Counted from the stretch's first letter, positions 52,773-62,121 are shown. The stretch: 64,000 nt of DNA from Streptomyces sp. NBC_01142 (GCF_026341125.1 NZ_JAPEOR010000002.1:1860001-1924000), one strand, 5' to 3'. Notes: generated by a model not told the origin, from the letters alone. A program made the numbers and translations.

Positions 52773-54797
52773 TCAGGGCGCGACGAGCATCACCTCCGCG
52801 CCCAGCCGGTCGGAGCGGGAGTCCGTATACATCGTGGTCTCCCCGTCCGACCAGCGGACGAGGAGGTCGTCGGCCAGTCCGTTGGCGGTGTAGTTGCCGG
52901 CGGAGATGACGGACGCGTGCTTCCCCCACAGGTCGTTCGCGTTCAGTACGCGCTTCTCCACGCCGAGCCCCGCGGTCGTGGTGCCGACGTAGTTGTCGAC
53001 CTCACCGTCGGACCAGCGGATCATGAGGTCCCACTTGTGATTCCCGGAGAACTGCCCGCTGGTGAGCAGGGTGGCGTGCTCCCACAGCGGGTCGGCGGCC
53101 CGCAGCTTGTGCTCCTGGCCGAAGGTCCCGGAACTCACATTGGTGTAGAGGCTGAGCTCGCCGTCCTTCCAGCGCACCATCAGGTCGGTGACATAGGTGG
53201 CGGCATTGAAACGGCCCGCCGATATCTGGGTGGCGTGCTTCCAGACCGAGTCCTTCTTGGCCATCTGGGTCCCGGCGTGGCCGAGGCCCTTGGCGCTCAC
53301 ATCGGGATAGAGCGTGACTTCGCCGTCGGACCAGCGCACCAGCAGGTCGAACTGGTTGGAGCCGGTGAAGTCGCCGCCTGTGACGGTTGCGGCGTGCGCC
53401 CCCCAGAGGCTGTTCTTCGCCAGCAGCCGACGCTCCGCGTGGAAGCCCCCCTTGCCGTTGCCGGGGTACAGGCTGACTTCGCCGTCGGTCCAGATGACGA
53501 TCAGGTCGCTGTGACCGGTGCCCGAGAAGTCACCGGAGGTCATCACTTTGGCGTGCGTCCAGAGGTCCCCGCTGCCCGGCAAATAGGGGCTGTCGGTCGT
53601 CGGCACGTACGGCGGACGCTTGATGTCCGCGTCCTTCGTGCCTGCGACGGCGTCGTCGTAGAGGAGTTGGGCGTCCTGCGCGTAGAGGGGCGAGTAGCTG
53701 ATCCAGTCGACGTTCTGGTCATTGCCGCCGCCGTTGTAGCCGCCCGTGTTGCCGATGATCTTGCCGGTGCGGGTGGCCGCGTCGTAGTCCGTGATCCACG
53801 GGCCGCCGGAGACCCCGCCGTAGAACCCGCCGCAGGTCATCTGCATCTGGCGGAAGCCGTGCAGGCGCGAGGTGGCGACATCACAACGGAGCGCCTGGTG
53901 CTTCTTGTTGACCTCCTCGCTGTGGGGGTAGCCGATCACGGTGGCGTTGTGGCGGTAGCCGGCGGACCGGGTGAAGGTCAGTGCCCCGGTGACGTCCTCG
54001 GCCTTGCCCTTGCTGTTGGGCGCGACCCGCGCGAAGGCGAAGTCCAGGTCGGAGACGGGCTCCTTGGTGTTCTGCTTGTACCTCGGGTCGATGAAGACCC
54101 TGTTGACGGGGAAGACGCCGCTGGGCTGGTCGGCGGTGGAGGATCCATGGCGGTACTGCGGTACGAAGATGCGGTGGGTGGCGCCCTTGAGGCCGTTGGC
54201 GCAGTGAGCGGCGGTGAGGACGAGATCCTTGTTGCCGCTGCGGACGACGCTCCCGGTGCACGACGTCGACTTACCGCCGAACGGCGTCCCGTCGTGGAAG
54301 AACGTGCCCACCATCGGCAGGCCGCCGAAGTACTCCCCCTTCTTGGTGCCGGGAGGCGCGTCGGCTGCCCGCAGCCCTGACCGCGCCGGGGCCCGCGACG
54401 CCTTCGACGCCTTGGAGGGCCCCTCCCCCCGTGCGGAGTCGACCGGCACGGCTTCCGCCATGCGCTCGGCCGTCCAGAACTTCTCCTCCTCGGTCAGCGT
54501 CGGCGGGGGCGGAGGGGCGGGGGCGGACGGGGCGGTGGGTGCCACGGAGGACGAGGGCGAAGGCGAGGACGAGGGTGCTGCGGTGGCTGTCGCGGGGGGC
54601 GAGGGCCGCGCGGACGGCGGATCCGTCACCGGCGCGGAGGGCGGCGGCGACGGGGCGGCCACCGGGGAGGTCGCGCTCGTCGAGGCGGAGGGTGGGCTGG
54701 GTGGGGGAGTGCCGGTCGCCGCCGTAGCAGGACCGGTGCTGAGTGCTCCCGCGCAGAGAATGAGCGCAAGAGCAGGCAACCAACGTGAACGCAACAC
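52773..54797 (-). CDS. Secreted trypsin-like protease with C-terminal repeat domain
   Basis: 674 residues. Signal peptide (LPALALILCAGALSTGPATA), a long Pro/Ser/Thr/Ala linker (27-105), then a trypsin-fold domain (about 150-390) with His in LTAAHCANG, Asp in SDLDFAFAR and Ser in GGVSGGPW. The last 270 residues carry five repeats of about 55 residues, each with a variant of GDFSGTGHSDLIVIWTDGEVSLY, an FG-GAP/VCBS-like beta-propeller type common in secreted Streptomyces proteins, perhaps for binding a surface or ligand. Start GTG 54797. Likely an extracellular endopeptidase; specificity unknown. Divergent from the anchored protein gene at 54897. Confidence 0.88.
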   Translation of the reverse strand: MLRSRWLPALALILCAGALSTGPATAATGTPPPSPPSASTSATSPVAAPSPPPSAPVTDPPSARPSPPATATAAPSSSPSPSSSVAPTAPSAPAPPPPPTLTEEEKFWTAERMAEAVPVDSARGEGPSKASKASRAPARSGLRAADAPPGTKKGEYFGGLPMVGTFFHDGTPFGGKSTSCTGSVVRSGNKDLVLTAAHCANGLKGATHRIFVPQYRHGSSTADQPSGVFPVNRVFIDPRYKQNTKEPVSDLDFAFARVAPNSKGKAEDVTGALTFTRSAGYRHNATVIGYPHSEEVNKKHQALRCDVATSRLHGFRQMQMTCGGFYGGVSGGPWITDYDAATRTGKIIGNTGGYNGGGNDQNVDWISYSPLYAQDAQLLYDDAVAGTKDADIKRPPYVPTTDSPYLPGSGDLWTHAKVMTSGDFSGTGHSDLIVIWTDGEVSLYPGNGKGGFHAERRLLAKNSLWGAHAATVTGGDFTGSNQFDLLVRWSDGEVTLYPDVSAKGLGHAGTQMAKKDSVWKHATQISAGRFNAATYVTDLMVRWKDGELSLYTNVSSGTFGQEHKLRAADPLWEHATLLTSGQFSGNHKWDLMIRWSDGEVDNYVGTTTAGLGVEKRVLNANDLWGKHASVISAGNYTANGLADDLLVRWSDGETTMYTDSRSDRLGAEVMLVAP

Positions 54798-54896
54798 ACT
54801 GTCTCTCTAGTAGAGGGCCAAACGTCCGTAACCACGCGACACTCGCACACATGTACGCAACAAAGGGTGTAAACGCCACAAAATCAGGGGGTTGCC

Positions 54897-55766
54897 ATGA
54901 ACCACTTCCGCACCGCAGCCGCCCTGGCGTTGTCCCTCGCCTGTGTGGCGGGCACGGCCTCCATGGCCGCTCCGGCGGAGGCTGTCGAGACGGCCGCAGG
55001 GGCCCGCCCTCTGCCGTACGCCCCCGAGGACACCCGCCCGGTCCAGCCCGGCGACATCCTCACGGTGACGCTGCGCGCCGGTGAGGTCGCGAACGGACTC
55101 GCGATCCGTTCGGAAGCCTTCCTCGCCGAGGGCACCCTGCGCATGAACGCCCCCCGGCTGACCGCGACCGTGGCCGTCAAGTGCGATGCGAGTCCCGGCA
55201 CTTACCCGGTCGAGCTCGGCACCGGCGGCTCGCTCTTCACCAACGTACGAGTCGAGAAGGCCGATGCCGCCGCACTGCGCGAGTGCCGGACCCGCCTGAA
55301 GGACCTGCCGCCCACGCCGAAGGAAGAGCACTGGGACAAGGGCACGCCCTGGCCGCAGAACGCCTGGGACGTGCGGCAGGTCCCGGCGGGCGGCCGGATC
55401 GTGGCGAGCGACAGCACGGCGGCGGACGGTGCGGTCACCCTCAACTCCCCCGCGTTCACCGGCAAACCCGTGCTGCGTGGCGGAAAGAACGTCCTCACGG
55501 CCACCGCGACGATCGCCTGCGACACCGAGCCCGGCCTGTACGCCGTCTACCAGGACGACAGGAACGACCCCCGGCCGGAGGCCCGTCGCACGGTCTGGGC
55601 GCGCTATCGCGTGGTCCCCGGCACGGGCGACTGCGGGTCCGTCGGCCACACCCTGGCCGCCGACAGCTCGCCTGCGCCCGTGGCGTCCTGGGCCCTCGGT
55701 GGCACGGTCCTCGCGGCCGGCATCGGCGCGCTTCTCCTGGTCGGGCGACGCTCCAGGACGCAGTGA
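54897..55766 (+). CDS. Surface protein with C-terminal membrane anchor
   Basis: 289 residues. Signal peptide to about residue 29 (ACVAGTASMAAPAEA). Two related beta-rich units of about 100 residues (PVQPGDILTVTLRAGEVANGLAIRSEAFLAEGTLRMNAPRLTATVAVKCDASPGTYPVEL and VPAGGRIVASDSTAADGAVTLNSPAFTGKPVLRGGKNVLTATATIACDTEPGLYAVY), each with a paired Cys. A C-terminal transmembrane helix (ALGGTVLAAGIGALLLVG) with RRSRTQ after it anchors the protein. No sortase LPxTG is seen. Function unknown; similar small anchored proteins are frequent in Streptomyces. Confidence 0.8.
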   Translation: MNHFRTAAALALSLACVAGTASMAAPAEAVETAAGARPLPYAPEDTRPVQPGDILTVTLRAGEVANGLAIRSEAFLAEGTLRMNAPRLTATVAVKCDASPGTYPVELGTGGSLFTNVRVEKADAAALRECRTRLKDLPPTPKEEHWDKGTPWPQNAWDVRQVPAGGRIVASDSTAADGAVTLNSPAFTGKPVLRGGKNVLTATATIACDTEPGLYAVYQDDRNDPRPEARRTVWARYRVVPGTGDCGSVGHTLAADSSPAPVASWALGGTVLAAGIGALLLVGRRSRTQ

Positions 55767-55890
55767 CCCGGTGCGGACCAGGTGGCCCTCGCCCCGGCCC
55801 TGCCCCCGCCGCGCTGCTCGAATCCCTCAGAAGTAGCGGGGGTTGCCCCCACCCCTGACTGACCGGACAGCCGGATGTCCCCGCGAGGTC

Positions 55891-55920
55891 ATCGAGTCGA
55901 TCATCGAGTCGATCATCGAG
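55891..55920. repeat. 12-bp tandem repeat, 2.5 copies
   Basis: ATCGAGTCGATC units at 55891-55902 and 55903-55914 plus half a copy, 30 bases before the S41 peptidase gene. Its inner dyad (TCGA/GATC) could form a hairpin. Confidence 0.8.
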
Positions 55921-55950
55921 GTACCGGATCGATGACCCAACGGGGAAGGC

Positions 55951-57375
55951 ATGAACATGCAATTCAGGAGTGGCTCGGGCACCATCGGCAGGACCGTCGC
56001 GGCGGCCGCCCTGCTGGCCGTCACCGCGGGCCTGGCCCTGCCCCTCGCACCGGCCGGGGCCCATGCGCCGCCGCCGGTGGGCGGGGTCTGGCAGATGGAC
56101 GGCTACGGCACCGTGCTGTCACTGGACGGCGGGCTCCTGCAGGAGTACCAGGTCACCGGTGTCAGCTGTATCAAGGGCGCCTCTGCCAAGAGGGCGGGCG
56201 GCAGCCCCGCGGCGGCCAGGTACGCCAACGGCGACGGCGACGTCTACACCGTACGGTCCAAGGCGCGGCCGGACCGGGCGTCCGTGCATATCGACGGCTC
56301 GCCCGGTGACCGCGGGCTGCGGCGCATCGACGCGCTGCCCGCCGACTGCCTCACACAGGCCCCCGGCGGCCCCGTCGCGGCCTTCGACATCTTCTGGCAG
56401 ACCCTCCACGAGAACTACCCGTTCTTCGATGCCAAGGGCATCGACTGGAACGCTGTACGGGACCGCTACCGCCCCCGGGTCAACCCCCGCACGACCGACG
56501 CCGAACTCTTCGCGGTCTTCCGGGAGATGGTGGCTCCCCTGCACGACGCGCATGTCGCCGTGCTGGCCGGCAAGACCGGACGCTTCGTCATGGTCCGGCC
56601 CGGCACCACCATGCCCACCGAGGAGCTGGACGCGAAGGTCACGTCGCACATCGAGAAGCGCGACCTGAAGGGCGCGAAGCTCCGGCAGTTCGCAGGCGGA
56701 AGGATCAGCTACGCCGAACTGCCGGGCGGTCAGGGCTACTTGCGCATCTCCGGATTCGCCGGTTACTCCAAGACCAAGGGCTTCGCCGCACAAAGCGCCG
56801 CACTGGACGAGGCCATGGACGCGATCCTCGCCCGGGAAAGTACCGAGCGCCTGCGGGGCCTGATCATCGATCTGCGGATCAACGGCGGCGGCTCCGACCA
56901 GCTGGGCCTCCAGCTCGCCGGGCGGCTCACCGACCGCCCCTACTTCGCGTACGCCAAGCGGGCCCGGAACAACCCCGCCGACCCGAGCCGTTTCACCCGG
57001 CCGCAGCCGCTGTACGTACAGCCCGCGGACGCGCCCCGCTACACCGGCCCGGTCGCGGTGCTGACCAGCGGCATGACGATCAGCGCCGGGGAGTCGTTCA
57101 CCCAGGCACTGATCGACCGGCCCGGCCGGACCGTACGGATCGGGGAGCACACGCAGGGCGTCTTCTCGGACGTGATGCAGCGCAAGCTCCCCGGCGGCTG
57201 GCAGGTGTGGTTGCCCAACGAGGAATTCCTCACCCGCTCCGGCCGCACCTTCGACGGCCCGGGGATCCCACCGCAGCTGGCTGAACCCGTCTTCACCGAC
57301 GAGGAGTTCGAGTACGGCCGCGACTCGGCCTTCGACCGGGCCGTAGCCGTACTCGGCCACCGGGAAAGGCCGTGA
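55951..57375 (+). CDS. Secreted S41-family serine peptidase
   Basis: 474 residues. Signal peptide (AAAALLAVTAGLALPLAPAGAHA). After an N-terminal domain of about 110 residues, a helical bundle (FDIFWQTLHENYPFFDAKGIDWNAVRDRYRP) like tricorn-core/CtpA relatives leads to the tail-specific protease fold: YLRISGFAGY, LRGLIIDLRINGGGSDQLGLQLAGRL, and the catalytic Ser in LTSGMTISAGESFTQALIDR. A PDZ domain is not obvious. Likely an extracellular carboxyl-terminal-type peptidase; substrate unknown. Confidence 0.88.
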   Translation: MNMQFRSGSGTIGRTVAAAALLAVTAGLALPLAPAGAHAPPPVGGVWQMDGYGTVLSLDGGLLQEYQVTGVSCIKGASAKRAGGSPAAARYANGDGDVYTVRSKARPDRASVHIDGSPGDRGLRRIDALPADCLTQAPGGPVAAFDIFWQTLHENYPFFDAKGIDWNAVRDRYRPRVNPRTTDAELFAVFREMVAPLHDAHVAVLAGKTGRFVMVRPGTTMPTEELDAKVTSHIEKRDLKGAKLRQFAGGRISYAELPGGQGYLRISGFAGYSKTKGFAAQSAALDEAMDAILARESTERLRGLIIDLRINGGGSDQLGLQLAGRLTDRPYFAYAKRARNNPADPSRFTRPQPLYVQPADAPRYTGPVAVLTSGMTISAGESFTQALIDRPGRTVRIGEHTQGVFSDVMQRKLPGGWQVWLPNEEFLTRSGRTFDGPGIPPQLAEPVFTDEEFEYGRDSAFDRAVAVLGHRERP

Positions 57376-57506
57376 GCTCCTCGGCCTGAACGCGTGTCCC
57401 AGCCGGGTGGGGGAAGTCCGGCCGGGACACGCGCGTGGGGGGTGGGGTGGGGGGTGGCGGCTTGTCCGCAGGCAGCCTGCTTGCAGACGGCCTGCTCGTA
57501 GGCGGC

Positions 57507-59018
57507 TTACTTGTAGGCGGAGAACGCCTTGGTGAAGGCCAGCGGCTCCTGGAGGATCGAGCTGCACGTCGCGTCCGCGGCGGGCTTCTCCCCGCCCGCG
57601 CACTGCTTGTCGCGGGTCGAGGACCACATCGACAGCCAGCCCAGACCCTTCGACTTCGCGAAGTCCACCAGCTGCGTGGCGTCGTCGACCTTGAAGATCT
57701 CGGTCACGACATCGTTGACACCGATCATCGGGGTCACGGCGACGGCCTTCCACGCGGCGGCGTCCGAGAGCCCGAGCACGCCCTTGATCTGCGCCTGGGT
57801 CGCCGTCGCGGCCTGGATGGCGTACTCGCCCATGTCACCGCTGTACGCCGGCCCGTAGTCCATCGCCATGATGTTGACCGCGTCGACCTTCACGCCGTTC
57901 TTCTTGGCGTCGGCGAGCAGGTCCACGCCGGGCTGGGTCAGGCCCTCGGGCATGACGGGGAGCGTGAAGGAGACATCGAGCCCCGGGTGGGACTTCTGGA
58001 GCTGCGCGATGGCCTGCGAGCGGCGGGAGTTGGCGGCGGTGTCCGGCAGGGCCGCGCCCTCGATGTCGAAGTCGACCTTGGTCAGCTTGTACTCGTCGAC
58101 GACCTTGCCGTACGCCTTCGCCAGCTCGCCGGCGGAGGAGCAGTTCAGCGCCAGCTCATGGCCGGCCGCGCCGCCGAAGGAGACCCGGACGTCACCGCCC
58201 TTGGCGCGCAGCGCGCCTATCTGGGCCGCGACCTTGTCGCTCGCCAGGTCGGTGACGCCGCCCCAGAGCGGGGCGCAGCTGCCGCCGGAGGTGATGAAGG
58301 CGAGATTGAACTCCTTCACGCCGGTCTTGGTGGCCGTGTCCACCATGTCGTACGCCGGGAAGAGCGAGGTGTCGATGTACGGCGCGTAGCCCGCGCCGGT
58401 CCCGGTGCCGCCGCCGGGGGTTTCGGTGGGCGTCGGGGACGGCGTCTTGGTGGGCGTGGGCGTCGGCGTCGCGGACGTCGGCGTGGACGTCGGGGGCTTC
58501 GTGGGGGTGGCCGTCGCCGTCGGGGTGGGCTTGGGCTGCTCGGTGGGGCGGCCGCTCGGCTGTGGCGTCGCGCCGGAGTCGACCGAACACTTGATCTTGT
58601 TGATCACACAGGAGGTGGGGTCGGCTGCCGTCGCCGTGCCGCTCGCGGCGGTCACGAAGCCGACGGTCACCGACGCGCCGGGGGCGAGCTCCTTGTTCCA
58701 GCTCGCGGGCTTCACGGTGATGTGCTGCCCCTTGGCGGTGTGCTCGCCGTTCCAGAGCGAACCGATCGTGGTCCCGGCGGGCAGGTCGAATTCGAGCGTC
58801 CAGTCCGACTGCGCCTTGTCGGTGCCATTGGTGATGACGTACTGGCCGGTGTACCCGCCGGTCCAGGAACTGGTCTTGGTGTACGCGGCGCCGACCGCCG
58901 CGGCCTGCGCGGTGCCGGTGAACGCGAACGCCGCGCCGCCGATCACCGCTGCCGCGACGACCGCGCCGACGGACTTGACCTTGCCGCTCGCCCTGCGCCG
59001 GTGCGTACTACTGCCCAT
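57507..59018 (-). CDS. Secreted chitinase: CBM2 plus GH18
   Basis: 503 residues. Signal peptide (residues 1-39), CBM2 carbohydrate-binding module (about 40-140: TKTSSWTGGYTGQYVITNGTDKAQSDWTLEFDLPAGTTI with conserved Trp), Pro/Thr linker (150-210), then a GH18 barrel of the ChiC/bacterial class III type. The catalytic motif is DFDIEG with Glu320 as acid/base; also AFITSGGSCAPLWGG and MAMDYGPAYSGDMGEYAIQAA. It hydrolyses chitin to oligosaccharides. A DasR-like site lies 135 bases upstream. The product feeds the same chitin/GlcNAc pathway as the GH20 enzyme at 34.4 kb. Confidence 0.93.
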   Translation of the reverse strand: MGSSTHRRRASGKVKSVGAVVAAAVIGGAAFAFTGTAQAAAVGAAYTKTSSWTGGYTGQYVITNGTDKAQSDWTLEFDLPAGTTIGSLWNGEHTAKGQHITVKPASWNKELAPGASVTVGFVTAASGTATAADPTSCVINKIKCSVDSGATPQPSGRPTEQPKPTPTATATPTKPPTSTPTSATPTPTPTKTPSPTPTETPGGGTGTGAGYAPYIDTSLFPAYDMVDTATKTGVKEFNLAFITSGGSCAPLWGGVTDLASDKVAAQIGALRAKGGDVRVSFGGAAGHELALNCSSAGELAKAYGKVVDEYKLTKVDFDIEGAALPDTAANSRRSQAIAQLQKSHPGLDVSFTLPVMPEGLTQPGVDLLADAKKNGVKVDAVNIMAMDYGPAYSGDMGEYAIQAATATQAQIKGVLGLSDAAAWKAVAVTPMIGVNDVVTEIFKVDDATQLVDFAKSKGLGWLSMWSSTRDKQCAGGEKPAADATCSSILQEPLAFTKAFSAYK

Positions 59019-59152
59019 TGCGTGCCTGCCTCTGTGTTACGGAAGTGGGGGTGTGGCAGCACGCTAGCGACCCCGAACCGGACAAATGACCGGTTCGGGA
59101 CTGCCGTTGGGCTTCTTAGGCCGCCCTTAAGGAAGGCATCGGAACCGATTAA

Positions 59153-59164
59153 TGGTTGAGACCA
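59153..59164. promoter_or_regulatory. DasR-type operator candidate upstream of the chitinase
   Basis: TGGTTGAGACCA matches the DasR palindrome TGGTCTAGACCA at 10 of 12 positions. It is 135 bases before the chitinase start. GlcN-6-P-responsive control of chitinases by DasR is established in Streptomyces. Confidence 0.6.
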
Positions 59165-59224
59165 CTGAATCGTGAAACCGGCGTCGTAGAACCGGAATCA
59201 GGAACCGGAATCACGAAACCGGAA

Positions 59225-60619
59225 TCAGGCGGATGCGCGCTTGCGGCGCTTGACCGTCCCGCGGTGGCCCCGCCGTCGCTCCGCGGCCGCGTACTCGCGG
59301 GGATCGAGGCCGATCCAGATCCGTACCTCTGTGCCGCCGAGCACCGAGCTGCCGATCCGTACGTCTCCGCCCGTCGACTCCGCGACCCGGCGCACGATGT
59401 CCAGTCCGAGGCCCGTCGAACCGTCCCTGGCCCCGCTGTTGCCGCGGGCCAGCGCCGCCTCCGGGTCGGCGATACCGGCGCCCGCGTCCGAGACCAGGAC
59501 GATGACCGCGTCGTCGCCGTTGTGCACGTCCACCGAGAAGGCCGTGCCCTCGGGGGTGTGGCGGAAGACGTTCCCGAGCAGCGCGTCGAGTGCGGCGGCC
59601 AGTTCGGGGCGGGCGACCGGGATGCGTACGGGGCGGTCGACGCCCGCGACCCGCACCTTGCGGCCCTCGTCCTCCGCCAGCGCCGACCAGAATTCCATCC
59701 GCTCCCGGACGACCTCGGAGGCGTCGCAGCCCGCGCCGGGGCCGGTCGCCGCGGTCTGCGGTTTGGCGTCCCTGGCCGTACGGATGATCGTGTCGACCTC
59801 GCGCTCCAACTGCTCGACCGCTGCCCTGGTCTGGTCGGCGGCGGGGCCGCTGCCGAGAGAGGCGGCATTGAGGCGCAGCACGGTCAGCGGCGTACGCAGC
59901 CGGTGCGAGAGGTCCGCCGCCAGTTCGCGTTCGTTGGCGAGGAGCTGGACCACCTGGTCGGCCATGGAGTTGAAGGCGATGGCGGCGGAGCGCAGTTCGG
60001 TCGGTCCCTCCTCGGGTACGCGCGCGCCCAGCTTGCCCTCCCCCAGGTCGTGCGCGGCGCCCGCGAGCCGCTGGGCGGGCTGCACCATCCGGACGCCGAG
60101 CCGGTCGGCGACGGCGACCGAGCCGACGATCAGCGCGATGCCGACGCCGGCGAGTACCAGCCAGGCGGTGCCGACGCCGTTGGAGACCTCGCCCTCGGGA
60201 ACGAAGACCTCGATGACCGCGATCTGGCCGGTGCCGATCGCGGTGGGCTGGAGCAGCGCGGAGCCGCCGGTCACCTCGGTGATGGTGGCGCGGCCGAGGC
60301 GCTGGGTGGTCGCGATGTCCTTCTTGGCGGCCCGGCGGGTGCCGATCTCCAGCGGCCGGCTGCCGGGCTCGGTGGCGGCCGGGATGTGCACGGCCATCCG
60401 GCCGGCCGAGCCGGCCGGTGTGGACATCACGGCCCGTTCCAGCGGGCCGCGGTCGGCGGTGATGGAGAGGGTGGGGCCGATGGTGGCGGCCTGCCGCTCG
60501 GCGTTGGAGAAGGCCCGGTCGCTGGCCATCTCCTTGATGACGAGGCCCAGCGGCAGCGCGAAGGCCAGTACGACCATGGCGGTGACGGCCAGGGAGACCT
60601 TGATCAGCGCCCATCTCAT
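59225..60619 (-). CDS. Sensor histidine kinase
   Basis: 464 residues. Two transmembrane helices (8-29 and about 153-175) frame a 120-residue extracellular sensor; then HAMP (QPAQRLAGAAHDLGEGKLGARVPEEGPTELRSA), H-box ADLSHRLRTPLTVLRLN with the phospho-accepting His followed by Arg (HR instead of the usual HE), N-like box LDALLGNVFRHT, and DAGAGI / GSTGLGLDIVRR ATP-binding loops. C-terminus is Arg/Lys-rich. Overlaps the response-regulator stop (ATGA). Signal unknown; the divergent secreted protein at 61456 is a candidate partner. Confidence 0.92.
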   Translation of the reverse strand: MRWALIKVSLAVTAMVVLAFALPLGLVIKEMASDRAFSNAERQAATIGPTLSITADRGPLERAVMSTPAGSAGRMAVHIPAATEPGSRPLEIGTRRAAKKDIATTQRLGRATITEVTGGSALLQPTAIGTGQIAVIEVFVPEGEVSNGVGTAWLVLAGVGIALIVGSVAVADRLGVRMVQPAQRLAGAAHDLGEGKLGARVPEEGPTELRSAAIAFNSMADQVVQLLANERELAADLSHRLRTPLTVLRLNAASLGSGPAADQTRAAVEQLEREVDTIIRTARDAKPQTAATGPGAGCDASEVVRERMEFWSALAEDEGRKVRVAGVDRPVRIPVARPELAAALDALLGNVFRHTPEGTAFSVDVHNGDDAVIVLVSDAGAGIADPEAALARGNSGARDGSTGLGLDIVRRVAESTGGDVRIGSSVLGGTEVRIWIGLDPREYAAAERRRGHRGTVKRRKRASA

Positions 60620-61377
60620 GGCTGATGCCCGTTCGGACGGTGTCCCGTCGGACCGTGCCCGTGAGGACCGTGCCCGTGGGAACCGGGTTGGCCCGGCGGC
60701 TCCAGCTTCACGCCGACGCCGCGCAGGGTGTGCAGGTAGCGGGGCCGTGCCGCGGTCTCACCGAGCTTGCGGCGCAGCCAGCTCAGATGGACGTCGATGG
60801 TCTGGTCGTCGCCGTAACTCTGCTGCCAGACCTCGGCGAGCAGCTCCTTGCGGGGCACGACCACGCCGGGCCGCCCGGCCAGGAAGGCCAGCAGGTCGAA
60901 CTCCCGACGGGTGAGGTCGAGGGCGTTCCCGTCCAACTCGGCCTGGCGGCGCAGCGGGTCGATGGAGAGCCCGCCGACCTGGATGACCCGGCTCGGCGGA
61001 GCCTCCCCGGCGGCGACGCGCGAGCGGCGCAGTACGGCCGCCATCCGTGCCGACAGATGCTCCACGGAGAAAGGCTTGATGAGGTAGTCGTCGGCACCGT
61101 CGTTGAGCAGCCGCACGATCTCCGTCTCGTCGTCCCGCGCGGTCGCGATGATCACCGGTACGTCGGTGATTCCGCGCAGCATCTTCAGTGCCTCGGACCC
61201 GTCCAGATCGGGCAGTCCGAGGTCGAGGATGACGACATCGAATCGGAAATGGGCCACCTCGCGCAGCGCCTCGAGGGCCGTGCCGACGCTCCGTACGGTG
61301 TGGGAGGCCTCGGTCAAGTGCCTGATGAGGGCGGAGCGCACGAACTGGTCGTCCTCGACCACGAGCACACTTGCCAT
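60616..61377 (-). CDS. OmpR-family response regulator with His-rich tail
   Basis: 253 residues. Receiver domain (VLVVEDDQFVRSALIRHL, phospho-Asp in VVILDLGLPDLDG, Lys in DDYLIKPFS), winged-helix DNA-binding domain (LDLTRREFDLLAFLAGRPGVVVPRKELLAEVW...TIDVHLSWLRRKLGE...LHTLRGVGVKLE). The last 20 residues are HGHGPHGHGPTGHRPNGHQP, a histidine/glycine/proline tail that could bind Ni(II), Zn(II) or Cu(II) or be a neutral repeat expansion. Transcribed first, then the kinase, with ATGA coupling. Confidence 0.93.
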   Translation of the reverse strand: MASVLVVEDDQFVRSALIRHLTEASHTVRSVGTALEALREVAHFRFDVVILDLGLPDLDGSEALKMLRGITDVPVIIATARDDETEIVRLLNDGADDYLIKPFSVEHLSARMAAVLRRSRVAAGEAPPSRVIQVGGLSIDPLRRQAELDGNALDLTRREFDLLAFLAGRPGVVVPRKELLAEVWQQSYGDDQTIDVHLSWLRRKLGETAARPRYLHTLRGVGVKLEPPGQPGSHGHGPHGHGPTGHRPNGHQP

Positions 61378-61455
61378 GGGCGGCACCGTACGCCATCCGG
61401 AGTACCCCGGTCCCTCCTGGGACAGACGTGACGTGTGTGGTGCAATATGGCCGGG

Positions 61456-61998
61456 ATGCATCGAGGACTCGTACATGCCATGGCGTGGTCGCTGTCCACC
61501 GGCGCGGCGGTGACGCTGTCCTGGTGGGGCGTCCACACCGTCATGTCCGGGACGGCGTACGACCGTCCGCGCGCGCTGCCCATCACCGCGGACAGCGCCA
61601 CCAGACAGGACTCGAAGCCGCAGTCCGCCTCCACGCAACGCCCGCCGAGCCCCTCGTCGTCGACGCCCGGCACGCCGGACAAGAACGACAAGCCGTCGCC
61701 AACTGCCCCGGCAGGGAAGCCCGGTACCAGGGCGCCGTCGTCCGCCCCGCCTTCCTCGTCCCCGCCGCCCGCGCCGGGGAATGTGAAGGGTTACACGGTC
61801 TCGGGCGGCCGGGTGGTCTTCGACATCGGCAAGTCGTCGGCGGAGCTGGTCTCCGCGACCCCGGCGGCCGGCTGGCAGATGCAGGTCTGGAAGCAACCGA
61901 CATGGATCCGGGTGACCTTCACCCAGGACGGCCGCGAGGTCTCGGTCTTCTGCACCTGGAACGGCCACCCGCCGATGGTCCAGTTCGACGAGCGCTGA
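61456..61998 (+). CDS. Secreted or anchored proline/serine-rich protein
   Basis: About 180 residues. The N-terminal hydrophobic segment (GLVHAMAWSLSTGAAVTLSWWGVHTVM) is a signal anchor without a clear cleavage site. Residues 38-105 are a Ser/Pro/Thr-rich stalk; the C-terminal 70 residues (GYTVSGGRVVFDIGKSSAELVSATPAAGWQMQVWKQPTWIRVTFTQDGREVSVFCTWNGHPPMVQF) are a compact beta-rich domain. Divergent from the two-component genes. Start ATG 61447 is equally possible. Function unknown. Confidence 0.75.
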   Translation: MHRGLVHAMAWSLSTGAAVTLSWWGVHTVMSGTAYDRPRALPITADSATRQDSKPQSASTQRPPSPSSSTPGTPDKNDKPSPTAPAGKPGTRAPSSAPPSSSPPPAPGNVKGYTVSGGRVVFDIGKSSAELVSATPAAGWQMQVWKQPTWIRVTFTQDGREVSVFCTWNGHPPMVQFDER

Positions 61999-62121
61999 GG
62001 GCAACGGGCGCTGGGGCGACGGGCGCCGGCGGTGACGGGCACCTGGGGCGACGAGCACCTGGGGCGACGAGCATTGAGGGCGACGACGCCGGTGCAACGG
62101 CCGGCGTGGGACCCCGTACCC

